60,575 nt of DNA, taken from positions 755,539-816,113 of the forward strand of contig NZ_HF571038.1 in NCBI RefSeq assembly GCF_001046875.1, read 5' to 3'. Numbering within the stretch: the first letter of the stretch is position 1; each line of letters starts with the position of its first letter. Under the pieces are notes generated by a model. The model made no database searches and was not told where the DNA came from. It worked only from the letters and a program-made list of their open reading frames with translations. This document shows, in pieces, positions 1 through 8,225 of this stretch. Both the position numbers and the translations under genes were made by a program. This DNA is from Nostocoides jenkinsii Ben 74 (GTDB taxonomy: Bacteria; Actinomycetota; Actinomycetes; Actinomycetales; Dermatophilaceae).

Positions 1-1014
1 GGTCTGTCCCAGTGTTGGTTACCTGGTTGAGGGCGACTCGGCCGCGGGTGACTTTCTCCAGGATGGACTCGGCTGATGCGGTCCAGACCAGTGGTCGAGG
101 TTGGTCGTTGTGGGCGTTGAGGTAGTCCTCGATCGCGGTGATGAGATCGGGGACGCTCTTGAACACGCCGCGGCGCAGTGCCTTCTGGTCCAGATCCCGG
201 AACCAACGTTCGACGAGGTTCAGCCATGACGACGAGGTCGGTGTGAAGTGCAGGTGAAACCGGGGGTGTTTCGTGAGCCACTTCGTCACGTCGGCGTGGT
301 TGTGGGTGGCGTAGTTGTCCAAGATCAGATGCACCTGCAGGTCGGCGGGCACGGCGCGGTCGATCCTTCGCAGGAACGTCAGGAATTCATCGTGACGATG
401 TTTGGGTAGGCACTGTCCGATCACCTTTCCCGTGGCGACTTCCAACGCGGCGAACAGCGTCGTGGTGCCGTTGCGCTTGTAATCGTGCGTCATCGTGCCG
501 GCTCGTCCGGGCTTCAGTGGCAGCGACGGCTGGGTGCGGTCCAGCGCCTGGATCTGGCTCTTCTCGTCCATGCACAGCACGATCGCCTGCTCGGGCGGGT
601 TCAGGTACAACCCACCACGTCAACGAGCTTGGTCTCGAATTGCGGGTCGTTGGACAACTTGAACGTGTCGACCAGGTGCGGTTTGAGCCCTCGGGCCGAC
701 CAGATCCGCTGCACTTGTGAGGACGACACGCCCGTTTTCGCGGCCATCGTCCGGCACGACCAGTGCGTCTCGCCCGCCGGTTTGGAATGCAGCGTGAGAT
801 CGACGATCTCCTCAATCTTCGCCTGCGGGATCGTCGCCTTGCGACCCCGGCCCTCCTTGACCTGCGCGAACTTCACCAGACCCTCACCTACGAACCGTTC
901 CCGCCACGCCCGCACCGTCTTCACTGTCGCGCCCACCTGCGCCGCGATCGCGGTGTTCGCCATCCCGTCCCCGGCCAGCAGCAGCGCCCTGGCACGCTGC
1001 ACCAGGACCGGGCG
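1..1014 (-). mobile_element. IS630-family insertion sequence remnant (partial)
   Basis: The recognisable part of the element is a transposase reading leftward and still open at the window edge, so its 3' end and that terminal repeat lie outside. The 5' side loses similarity to IS630 transposases near 1014. I could not find a terminal inverted repeat or a TA target duplication, so the right boundary is approximate. Its position beside a truncated cysD suggests it took part in a local rearrangement. Confidence 0.75.
1..1014 (-). pseudogene. IS630-family transposase, frameshifted and partial
   Basis: The N-terminal half carries a helix-turn-helix region (…AIAAQVGATVKTVRAW…). The C-terminal half is a DDE_3 catalytic domain with the three acidic positions visible in order: [21 protein letters not shown] and [11 protein letters not shown]. 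The halves are in different frames. After KLVDVVG the frame ends in a stop at about 601-610, and restoring one base there rejoins it to LYLNPPEQ. No other stop interrupts the DDE half, which I read through to position 1. Some IS630 relatives are reported to use frameshifting between two reading frames, but no clear slippery heptamer is visible, so a one-base deletion is more likely. The N-terminus is also missing or replaced upstream of about 1014. Confidence 0.8.
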
Positions 1015-1255
1015 ACCGGACGTGGTCCTGGTGGCAGGCGGCGCGGCTCGCGATGTGGCTGGTGCTGGTGGGGGCGGTCCTGGACCTCGCCGAGAACGTG
1101 CACCTGTGGACCCAGGCCGACAACTTGGCCACCAGCGCACCGGTGACCCTCAGCTGGGAGCCGTGGACGACGGCGATGCGGGCCGGGCTGGAGGTGCTCG
1201 GCGATCGTCGCGACCGCAGAGTTGATCGGTCCGAGGTCGGGGCCGCCGGTGGCTG
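1015..1255. other. Unassigned junction DNA between the IS630 remnant and truncated cysD
   Basis: This stretch belongs to neither neighbour. On the + strand a frame open from about 1029 contains a hydrophobic segment (MWLVLVGAVLDLAENVHLW at 1053) followed by polar sequence, which could be the end of a membrane protein. No start, ribosome binding site or family signature supports it as a gene. It is best seen as a scrap left by rearrangement. Confidence 0.35.
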
Positions 1256-1707
1256 TAGATCCGCTCCTTGGCGCGAGCCTTCTCCTCGTCGCGGCGGCCG
1301 CCGCCGAAGGCCGCGGTGTAGCCGCGCTCCTCGATGGCATGCAGCAGTGTGCCGATCTGGAGGCGGTTGCGTGAGGTCCGCCCGTCGTCGACGACGACGC
1401 CGTCGGCGATCGCCTGCTCGACCGAGGCGACGTGCAGCTCGATGCCGAGCCGCTCGACCCAGCGGTCACGGGTGGCGAGGACCTCGGGGAAGTCGTAACC
1501 CGTGTCGACCTGGAGGAGGCCGAAGGGGACGCGAGCCGGGGCGAAGGCGCGCTCGGCGAGGCGGAGCATGACGATGGAGTCCTTGCCGCCGCTGAACATC
1601 AGGACGGGTCGCTCGAACTCGGCGGCGACCTCGCGGATGATGTGGATCGACTCGCTCTCGAGCACGTCGAGGTGCGTCAGGGCAGCCGGGGGAACAGCTA
1701 CGGGCAC
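1150..1707 (-). pseudogene. cysD: cysD, sulfate adenylyltransferase subunit 2, 3'-truncated
   Basis: CysD is the small ATP pyrophosphatase-type subunit of ATP sulfurylase, which makes APS from sulfate with the GTPase CysN. The GTG start at 1707 follows a GAGAGG ribosome binding site. The reading then matches CysD: THLDVLESESIHIIREV, the PP-motif MFSGGKDSIVMLRLAERAF, LLQVDTGYDFPEVL and FGGGRRDEEKARAKERIYS. Similarity stops at about 1255, where intact CysD would continue with its RDEFGQW-type region. The frame then runs through unrelated sequence to a stop at 1150. Roughly half of a usual ~300-residue CysD is missing, and no cysN follows, so the gene is almost certainly inactive. It probably once headed a cysDN operon, since its own promoter is visible upstream. 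Confidence 0.85.
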
Positions 1708-1736
1708 AGCGGGGACCTCTCGTCGGGGACCGCTGA

Positions 1737-1764
1737 AGCATAACCGTCCGTTATGGGTGTCCAA
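1737..1764 (-). promoter_or_regulatory. cysD promoter with palindromic operator candidate
   Basis: Reading leftward, TTGGAC (1759-1764) and TATGCT (1737-1742) are separated by 16 bp, resembling a sigma-70-type promoter about 30 bp ahead of the cysD GTG. A perfect inverted repeat, CATAAC-N5-GTTATG (1739-1755), fills the spacer and overlaps the -10 box, the classic placement for a repressor site. The regulator is not identifiable here. Confidence 0.5.
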
Positions 1765-1879
1765 ACCAGATGTCAGGTGTTGGACGGAGGCGTGGGCGGG
1801 CTTGATATCGTGTGAGGGTCGCAGGTGGCCGTCTTGAGCACCGGCGCGTATGTGCACAGGCCAACGTAGGAGGTTCCCG

Positions 1880-3355
1880 ATGGGCTCGCCGGACAGGGAC
1901 CTCGGTCTGGCCAACACTCCCCCCTTGAGCGCTTGCAGTGATTCGCAGGATGTCCGCCTCGACGAGGCGTCGTTCCTGTCGATCGTTCGGGCTGGGGACA
2001 TGTGCACCGGGTGCGGCGCGTGCGCGGCGATCACGGGATCCACGCTCCAGGTCGGTCTGTCGCCTAAAGGCCTCCTTCAGGTCGAGGAGGGTCGTGCCCC
2101 TTCCGATCCCTCCACGGACTTCGTCAATACCTGTCCCTTCGTGACGACGCGGAGCGAGGATGACCTCGCGACGAGTCATCTCCTGCCGGACTCGACCACT
2201 CACTACGACCCTGGCGTCGGATACTCGAGGCGGCTACTGGTCGGGCACGTCCGCGACGAGAAAGCGCGGGCATTGTCCAGCTCGGGGGGTATTGCCACGT
2301 GGGTACTCCAACGCCTTCTTGCGACCGGTGTTGTCGACTCGGTGATCCACGTACGACCAAGCGAGGACAGCGCGGCGGGTCTGCACTTCGAGTACGCGAT
2401 CTCGTCGTCAAGCCTCGAGATCGCTGATGGTGCAAAGACGCGGTATTCACCCGTGACCCTGGCGCGCGTCCTTGAGACGGTAAGAGCATCTAACTCCGCG
2501 TTCGCCGTCGTCGGTGTTCCGTGCTTCATCAAGGCAGTCCGACTCCTGCAGGAGAAGGAGCCAGTATTTGCCAAGCGCATCGTATTCACTGTCGGCCTCG
2601 TGTGCGGCCACATGAAGAGCTCGCTCTTCACTGCGGCGCTGGCCTCCGAGATGGGGCTCGCCCCTGGTGAGTTGCGCACGATCGACTACCGGGCGAAAGG
2701 GACGGTCGGGCCCGCCTCGGACTACAATATCGAACTGACGCGCGAGGACGGAGGTTCGGTCGTCCGCCCCGCCCGTGAGATGTTCTCGTACGACTGGGGT
2801 AAAGGTCTATTCAGGTACCCGGCGTGCGACGTCTGCGACGACGTGCTTGCAGAGACCGCGGACATCAGCATCGGCGATGCTTGGTTGGCCCCGTACGTGG
2901 CGAACCCTCAAGGCACGAGCATCGTCGCTCTCCGAAGTCAGCAAGCAGTGGAACTCCTGAGCGGTTCAGGCGACGAGGTCTGTCTCGAACCGGTGGATGC
3001 CGACCAGATCCGCGCGTCGCAAGCCGGCGGGCTGCGTGATCGTCGAGAGGGGCTCGCATACCGACTAAGCCGTCGTGACGCCGCTCACCACATCCGGCCC
3101 CTCAAGCGAGTCGCGGCGTCAGCGGACATCCCGTTGCAGCGGCGGCGGATATACGCTCAGCGGATGCTTCTCAGGGCGGCGAGCCTTGAGATGTTCCTGA
3201 GCGCCGGCACCTTCGACGACTTTGTTTCCCGCATGAGTCCTCTGATAGGTGAATACGAAAGGTTGTACCGGCCCAGCGCAGTGCGCGTCCGGGCCTCGAA
3301 GGCGAAAGGCATCATCCGGAGGACGGCGCTCCGGCTGCGGCGCCGTCGGCGATGA
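1880..3355 (+). CDS. FrhB-like (coenzyme F420 hydrogenase/dehydrogenase beta subunit family) protein of polysaccharide loci
   Basis: A 491-residue iron-sulfur/flavin oxidoreductase of the FrhB family, a type often found beside pyruvyl transferase genes in exopolysaccharide clusters. Its substrate there is not established. Visible features are an N-terminal cysteine cluster (CTGCGAC), a CPF motif, VVGVPCFIKAVRLL, a glycine-rich SSSGGIATW and a C-terminal CDVCDD followed by ISIGDAW, as in this family. The ATG at 1880 was chosen because a perfect AGGAGG (1868-1873) lies 6 bp upstream; a longer reading from 1850 lacks one. It is the first gene of a six-gene + operon, and its stop overlaps the wzx start (ATGA). 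The family name does not imply F420 use. A redox or scaffold role in sugar modification is inference. Confidence 0.75.
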   Translation: MGSPDRDLGLANTPPLSACSDSQDVRLDEASFLSIVRAGDMCTGCGACAAITGSTLQVGLSPKGLLQVEEGRAPSDPSTDFVNTCPFVTTRSEDDLATSHLLPDSTTHYDPGVGYSRRLLVGHVRDEKARALSSSGGIATWVLQRLLATGVVDSVIHVRPSEDSAAGLHFEYAISSSSLEIADGAKTRYSPVTLARVLETVRASNSAFAVVGVPCFIKAVRLLQEKEPVFAKRIVFTVGLVCGHMKSSLFTAALASEMGLAPGELRTIDYRAKGTVGPASDYNIELTREDGGSVVRPAREMFSYDWGKGLFRYPACDVCDDVLAETADISIGDAWLAPYVANPQGTSIVALRSQQAVELLSGSGDEVCLEPVDADQIRASQAGGLRDRREGLAYRLSRRDAAHHIRPLKRVAASADIPLQRRRIYAQRMLLRAASLEMFLSAGTFDDFVSRMSPLIGEYERLYRPSAVRVRASKAKGIIRRTALRLRRRRR

Positions 3356-4845
3356 GCCAGAGATTCGGAGGCGCGGCATTAGGCTATCTGACGATCGCGC
3401 TAGCCGCGGTCGTCAACCTTGTCACGATGCCCATCATCCTTCGCTCGCTGGGTCAGACCGAGTTCGGGATCTACAGCCTCGTTTTCGCCGCGGCGAATCT
3501 ACTCGGCCTCGTAGGAGCAGGGTTCAACGCGGCATACCTGCGCTTCTACTGGCACGGGACCGTGGAGGGCCTACGGGAGGCCTCGATCAACCGCGTCTTC
3601 GCCACCCTCCTGGTCGTCACCGGAGGCATCGTCGCGATTGTCGGCCTTCTACTGAGCCCCTTCGCTCCAAGTCTTCTCGGCGGCTCCGGTTCAGGCCCGC
3701 AGGCGACGCTCGTCCGTGAACTGTGGTTGCTCATGGTTCTCACAGTCGCGCTGTCCATCCCCATGAACCTCTTTGACACCTACCTTCTCGCGAAGGACAA
3801 CATTGTCGCGAACAAGGTGGTTGCGATGGTGCGGCAAGTGGTTGCCCCGCTGCTGTTCGTCCCCGCGGTACTCGCTGGCGCCGGTTCGCTGGGGATGGCC
3901 GTAGTCACCTTCGGTCTGTATGGCGTTACGTCCGCCTGGACTCTGTGGCGCTGCGTCCACCACCTCGGCTTCCGAGTGGCTAGGGAGTTCGACCGCAGCC
4001 TCGCGCTGGCAGTCGGAGGGTTCTCTTCCTTCCTGCTGCTCAACACACTCATCGACCAGGTGAACTGGACAGCCGACAAGATTCTCTTGAGTTGGACGTC
4101 GGGGGTGTCGGAGGTTGCTGTCTACTCCTTGGGTGCCCAGGTCAACTTCTACTTCATGATGCTCTCTGTCTCACTGCTCGCTGTCTTCACGCCCCTGGTT
4201 CACGAGCTGGTGGCCCGCAGAGACCAGGCTTCCCTCGGTTCCCGAGTCACCGCTCTCGCCAGGATCCAGGCGATGAGTCTCGCGCTTGTTCTTTTGACTT
4301 TCGTCTTCTGGGGGAAGCCGCTCATGATCGCGTGGGTGGGGCCCGCCTACGCCGAGTCCTACACCGTCGCTGCGGTGCTCATGGCTGGGGGATTCATCGC
4401 TTTCGTTCAGAACGTCGCGATCGAGGTTCAGAAGGCGCGCAACCTGCATCGCTTCCGCATTCTTTTGCTGGCCGGAGCATCTTTGCTGAATGTCGCGATA
4501 AGCGTTCAGCTCAGCCAGCACCTGGGAGCCAGAGGGGCTGCACTTGGGACTGCGATTATCCTGGTGGTAGCGAATGGACTAGCGATCGGCGTGTACAGCC
4601 AGGTCCGCGTTGGCGTGGATCTCATCTCGGCTTGGCGTGCCGTCGGTCGTACCGTGTGGGCGCCGGTAGTCCTCAGCGCAGCCACTGCCCTTGCTTGCCG
4701 TCATTTGTTCGCTGAATCGCTCGTATATGCGCTGGTGGGGGCAGGTGTCACGGTGCTGACCTACGTCACCGTCACTTGGTGGGTCGGTATGAGCGGGGAT
4801 GAACGTTCGGGTTTTCGTGCGCTCGTCATGAGCAGATGGGTCTGA
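3352..4845 (+). CDS. Wzx-type polysaccharide flippase (MATE/MOP superfamily)
   Basis: A 497-residue integral membrane protein with about 12-14 predicted hydrophobic segments spread along its length, for example LTIALAAVVNLVTMPIIL near the N-terminus and VLTYVTVTWWVG near the end. Topology, length and operon position match Wzx proteins that flip undecaprenyl-linked repeat units across the membrane. The start overlaps the upstream stop by 4 bp, so translation is probably coupled. Next to a Wzy-like polymerase and glycosyltransferases the role is well supported, though the transported glycan cannot be read from sequence. Confidence 0.85.
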   Translation: MSQRFGGAALGYLTIALAAVVNLVTMPIILRSLGQTEFGIYSLVFAAANLLGLVGAGFNAAYLRFYWHGTVEGLREASINRVFATLLVVTGGIVAIVGLLLSPFAPSLLGGSGSGPQATLVRELWLLMVLTVALSIPMNLFDTYLLAKDNIVANKVVAMVRQVVAPLLFVPAVLAGAGSLGMAVVTFGLYGVTSAWTLWRCVHHLGFRVAREFDRSLALAVGGFSSFLLLNTLIDQVNWTADKILLSWTSGVSEVAVYSLGAQVNFYFMMLSVSLLAVFTPLVHELVARRDQASLGSRVTALARIQAMSLALVLLTFVFWGKPLMIAWVGPAYAESYTVAAVLMAGGFIAFVQNVAIEVQKARNLHRFRILLLAGASLLNVAISVQLSQHLGARGAALGTAIILVVANGLAIGVYSQVRVGVDLISAWRAVGRTVWAPVVLSAATALACRHLFAESLVYALVGAGVTVLTYVTVTWWVGMSGDERSGFRALVMSRWV

Positions 4846-4846
4846 T

Positions 4847-5815
4847 GTGGCGGCACTCGTGAGCGTTATCGTCCCCGTCTTCAACGCGCAGGAGTCACTT
4901 GAGAGGTGCGTGCGCTCCGCGCTTGACCAAGGATGGGGAGATGTCGAGGTCCTGGTCGTCGACAACAACTCCGCCGACGACTCGTATCGCGTGGCGCAGC
5001 GGATAGCTCGGCAGGACAAGCGTGTTCAGGTCCTCGTCGAGCGAAAGCAGGGGGTCTCGGCGGCAAGAAATGCCGGCCTGAGGATCGCGAAAGGTGACTG
5101 GGTCACCTTTCTCGACAGCGACGATGCGTGGGCTAAGCCGGACTACCTGGAGACGCTTCTCATGGCAGCGGCAGAGTCCGACGCTCAGGTTGTCGGCCTA
5201 CGGGACTACACGGTCCGCAGGGCTCCTGACGCGGGTAGTCCAGTGCCGACCCTTCTCTCGGCCTTGGCCGCGACCGAGCGCATGATGCGGTTGGCGGGAC
5301 CTACTTCCGTCTGGGCGCATGTGTTCCGCAGGGAGCTTCTGGTGGGCACGAGCTTCCCCGAAGACATCCACATTTTTGAGGATGCCGTTTTCACGGCTCG
5401 CGCACTCGGCAGGGCACGCCGGGTGGTGCTCGTTCCCGGCCCTCTCTACCTGTACACCCCCGCCGAGGCAAGTGCCAACACCCAACCGTTCAACGCTCGT
5501 TGGTTGACGATGCTGGACGCAGGGCAACTTCTGCTGGTTGAGACAGCCCCGGGTGGTCTCCGGATGCGCGCCGCGGCGTCCTCGTTCAACGTGCACTGCA
5601 TCAAGACCTTGGGGTTCCTGATGTGGAAGTCTCCCGAGGTCTCCAACGAGGATCTTCGACGCGTGGTGAGGGCTGCTCGCGCGGTCCTCCAGCAGTTGCC
5701 GGTGGGGCTAGAATCGCTGCGTCTCGTGCCCCCGTTGACGATCGCAGCCTCCTCTGCCCGGCTCCTGGCCCTTGGTCATAGGGTGGTTCATACGATGAAG
5801 AGGGCCTCGCGTTGA
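4847..5815 (+). CDS. Family 2 glycosyltransferase
   Basis: A 322-residue GT-A fold inverting glycosyltransferase. The N-terminus has the family 2 nucleotide-binding pattern (VSVIVPVFNAQESLERCVRSAL, then VVDNNSADDS), followed by the metal-binding acidic motif FLDSDDAW near residue 90 and a conserved EDAVFTAR-type acceptor-site segment near residue 180. It starts with GTG one base after the wzx stop and overlaps the next start. It probably adds one sugar of the repeat unit on the cytoplasmic face; donor and acceptor are unknown. Confidence 0.88.
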   Translation: MAALVSVIVPVFNAQESLERCVRSALDQGWGDVEVLVVDNNSADDSYRVAQRIARQDKRVQVLVERKQGVSAARNAGLRIAKGDWVTFLDSDDAWAKPDYLETLLMAAAESDAQVVGLRDYTVRRAPDAGSPVPTLLSALAATERMMRLAGPTSVWAHVFRRELLVGTSFPEDIHIFEDAVFTARALGRARRVVLVPGPLYLYTPAEASANTQPFNARWLTMLDAGQLLLVETAPGGLRMRAAASSFNVHCIKTLGFLMWKSPEVSNEDLRRVVRAARAVLQQLPVGLESLRLVPPLTIAASSARLLALGHRVVHTMKRASR

Positions 5816-7164
5816 TCTCCGGAACTCGACCAGTCTTCTGGGCGTACGTCGCCTTCTCGACCTTGGCGCTGCTCGCTGTTGCTGGCACCACCCTCGTTAT
5901 CGATGACGTTCTTGCGGGCACCGCCCTCATGTGGGTGCTCTTTCTCTTGTTTAAGATGGGTACTCTCGTTTCACCAAAGGCGCTTCTGTGCAGGTCCGCG
6001 CGCGGTCACGCGCGGTCGGTTGCCCAGGCTTCCGGGCGGAGCACCGAGCGGCAGGAACCCGTACAGCTGGATCAGTTCGCAGCGGAGCAGCCCTGGATCG
6101 CTCGAAGCAGTGGTCCTGTCCTGATGATCCTCGGAGCCAGCACGCTCGTTTGCGCTGTCATCATCGCCAGGGTGTTCGCGGGCGTCGGACCGAGCGAGGT
6201 CCTGGCCTCCTTGTCGGGCGGATCGGGCAGATACCTCGAGTACATCCAGTTCGACGAGATCGTGCGCGAGAGTGGCTTCGCCCAGTGGCCATACCTCATC
6301 CTCATGATGTACAAGAAGGCGCTGCTGATCTATGGCGTGATGGCCATCGTCGTCCTGACTCGGAAGCCGAGAGCGCGCCACTGGGTGTTCATCGGCATGT
6401 GCGCTGCTGCGCAGATCTACGGATCTCTTGCTAGAGGTACGACGTTCGAGGTCTTTGAGCTCGCGGTCCTTCTGATGTTTGCGTTCTTCATGCGCGCCGG
6501 GGCGTTCGGCAAGTCGGGCTTGTCACCCAAGCGAATTCTCCTCATTGCTACCCTTGCCCTCGGAGCGATCTGGTACTTCACCTACAATATCCAGGAGCGT
6601 GGGCGGGAGTTCGGCCACCGGGCTGCGTCGGACATCCAGATCGACGACAGTGGCGCTCTTCCGTCGGTCGTGACTACCTTTACCTCCGGCATGTTTGACT
6701 ACTGGGGATTCGGGATATACTACTCCTCGACCTTCGTCGATCAGCTTTGGCTGAGCAGCGGGGCGTCATTGGACGCTGGGCTGTTTCCGGGTGGGTTGTC
6801 GCGCTTCTACATGGATGATCCTTCGTCTCTGATGGATGCGATTGTGAGCATGGGCGCTCGGTGGCGCCCGGACATGATCCTCTTGCTGCAGACTGCCGGG
6901 TTTATCGGTCTGGTTATGGGCTGCTTGCTACTCGGCTCCCTGTACCGTAGAGCAAGTCCCAAGCGGACCGCTGTGGCGCTCATGGTGCAATACTTCGTCA
7001 TCATGCAGATGCTGTCGTTTCCCGTCGGAAACTTCGTTTTCGTGTCGGCCGACAACCGGTACCTGTCGCTCCTGCTACTTTTCGCGTTCTTGTTCGTCCG
7101 ACCCAGCCGCAAAAATCTTCGTCCGACCCAGCCGCAAAAATCACGAGCGGAGGCCTTAGCGTGA
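5812..7164 (+). CDS. Wzy-like O-antigen/capsule repeat-unit polymerase
   Basis: A 450-residue polytopic membrane protein with a long periplasm-facing hydrophilic stretch in its second half (about residues 255-340, containing YTSTFVDQLW-like aromatic sequence), the usual architecture of Wzy polymerases. These proteins are too divergent for motif proof, so the call rests on topology, length and position between wzx and the transferases. The start is TTG at 5812, overlapping the preceding TGA. The last 20 or so residues are recoded by a 25-bp tandem duplication (7093-7142) that shifts the frame and moves the stop from 7157 to 7162. Confidence 0.72.
   Translation: MISGTRPVFWAYVAFSTLALLAVAGTTLVIDDVLAGTALMWVLFLLFKMGTLVSPKALLCRSARGHARSVAQASGRSTERQEPVQLDQFAAEQPWIARSSGPVLMILGASTLVCAVIIARVFAGVGPSEVLASLSGGSGRYLEYIQFDEIVRESGFAQWPYLILMMYKKALLIYGVMAIVVLTRKPRARHWVFIGMCAAAQIYGSLARGTTFEVFELAVLLMFAFFMRAGAFGKSGLSPKRILLIATLALGAIWYFTYNIQERGREFGHRAASDIQIDDSGALPSVVTTFTSGMFDYWGFGIYYSSTFVDQLWLSSGASLDAGLFPGGLSRFYMDDPSSLMDAIVSMGARWRPDMILLLQTAGFIGLVMGCLLLGSLYRRASPKRTAVALMVQYFVIMQMLSFPVGNFVFVSADNRYLSLLLLFAFLFVRPSRKNLRPTQPQKSRAEALA
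7093..7142. repeat. Perfect 25-bp tandem duplication at the 3' end of the wzy-like gene
   Basis: Two identical, directly adjacent 25-bp copies lie at 7093-7117 and 7118-7142. Because 25 is not a multiple of three, the second copy is read in a different frame (SRKN then RPTQPQK). Without the duplication the gene would end with HERRP and a TAG at 7157-7159, one base before the next gene's GTG. Confidence 0.95.
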
Positions 7165-8225
7165 TCGGATCAGCGGCGATCGTCACCATCGTGGACTTCA
7201 ACAACTTCGGCAACCGTCTTCAGAACTTTGCTCTGCAGGAGATGGTGAGGCGCGCTGGCGTCGCCGAGGTGCGGACCATCGTCAACAGCCCCCAACTACA
7301 CGACGCGTTCGGTAATGGATCGTACCTACGGCTCAAGGCCGAGCGAATCGGGCTGTGGATGACGGCACTGCAGATTGCCAGATCTCTGCGACGGTCCTCC
7401 GCAGACGCGGGGGAGTTGTCCCGGATCGAGAACGCGGTCATTCCCGTTCGCATGTTCGAGGGATCGTTGGAGCAGGCGAGCTCGCAGTTCGATGCGTTCA
7501 TTGTCGGTTCGGATCAGGTGTGGAACCCGCTTTACAGGTTTGCGTCGCCCGTGGACTTCCTCAGTTTCGCCCCGCCAGGACGACGGATTGCGTATGCTGC
7601 GAGTTTCGGTCATGCGAGTTTACCGAGCTGGCTCCGCGACACGTATGCCTCCGGGCTGACGGGGATCGATGCAATCTCGGTTCGCGAGCCCGAGGGCGCG
7701 CTGATCGTCCGTGAGCTCACTGGGCGCGAGGTGCCGGTGGTTCTGGACCCCACCCTGCTCGCAGGTCCTGAGATGTGGCACAGTCTCGTTCCGCCGAAGG
7801 CTGGTCCGGCCGCGGGAGCGGGGCTGGTCTTCGGAGTGGGACTGTCCAGCCAGGATCAGAATGTTGCCGAGGAGAGCACGCGTGCGAGGGGTCTTGCTGT
7901 GCAGCATCTGCCACCTGGGTCCGGGCTGTCTCCGCTCGCACTGGTCGAAGGAATCTCTGCTGCTGCCTTTGTCGCGACCAATTCCTTCCATGCCTTCGCC
8001 TTCGCTGTGATGTATCGAAAGCCCGTGCTCGTGCTTCCCCGTGAGGGCATGGGGGGCCGTTTCGAGGCTGTTCTGGATGTCATGGGGGTGGACAAGACGG
8101 CCTGTCGGGCGGGTAGACCGTTCCTTGTGGAACCGTGCGACTGGGAGGAGCTTGAGGCACGGCTGGAGCCCGCCCGTGCGGCGTCCTGGCACTTCCTCAT
8201 CACGGCATTGGGGGCTGTTCAGTGA
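7161..8225 (+). CDS. Polysaccharide pyruvyl transferase family protein
   Basis: A 354-residue protein of the PS_pyruv_trans (CsaB/WcaK-like) family, which forms ketal-linked pyruvate on sugars using phosphoenolpyruvate. Supporting sequence includes the N-terminal DFNNFGNRLQNFALQ, the central FIVGSDQVWNP, AYAASFG, ISVREPEGA followed by VVLDPTLL, and FVATNSFHAFAFAVMY near residue 275, which holds the conserved histidine. GTG 7161 overlaps the preceding TGA and is served by GGAGG at 7149-7153. With the FrhB-like protein six kilobases upstream it forms a pair often seen together in EPS loci. It would add a negatively charged pyruvate group to the polymer. Confidence 0.85.
   Translation: MIGSAAIVTIVDFNNFGNRLQNFALQEMVRRAGVAEVRTIVNSPQLHDAFGNGSYLRLKAERIGLWMTALQIARSLRRSSADAGELSRIENAVIPVRMFEGSLEQASSQFDAFIVGSDQVWNPLYRFASPVDFLSFAPPGRRIAYAASFGHASLPSWLRDTYASGLTGIDAISVREPEGALIVRELTGREVPVVLDPTLLAGPEMWHSLVPPKAGPAAGAGLVFGVGLSSQDQNVAEESTRARGLAVQHLPPGSGLSPLALVEGISAAAFVATNSFHAFAFAVMYRKPVLVLPREGMGGRFEAVLDVMGVDKTACRAGRPFLVEPCDWEELEARLEPARAASWHFLITALGAVQ

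Noticed and set aside
601-610. Programmed frameshift in the IS630 transposase
   Set aside because: No slippery heptamer or stimulatory structure stands out. A plain one-base loss explains the break.
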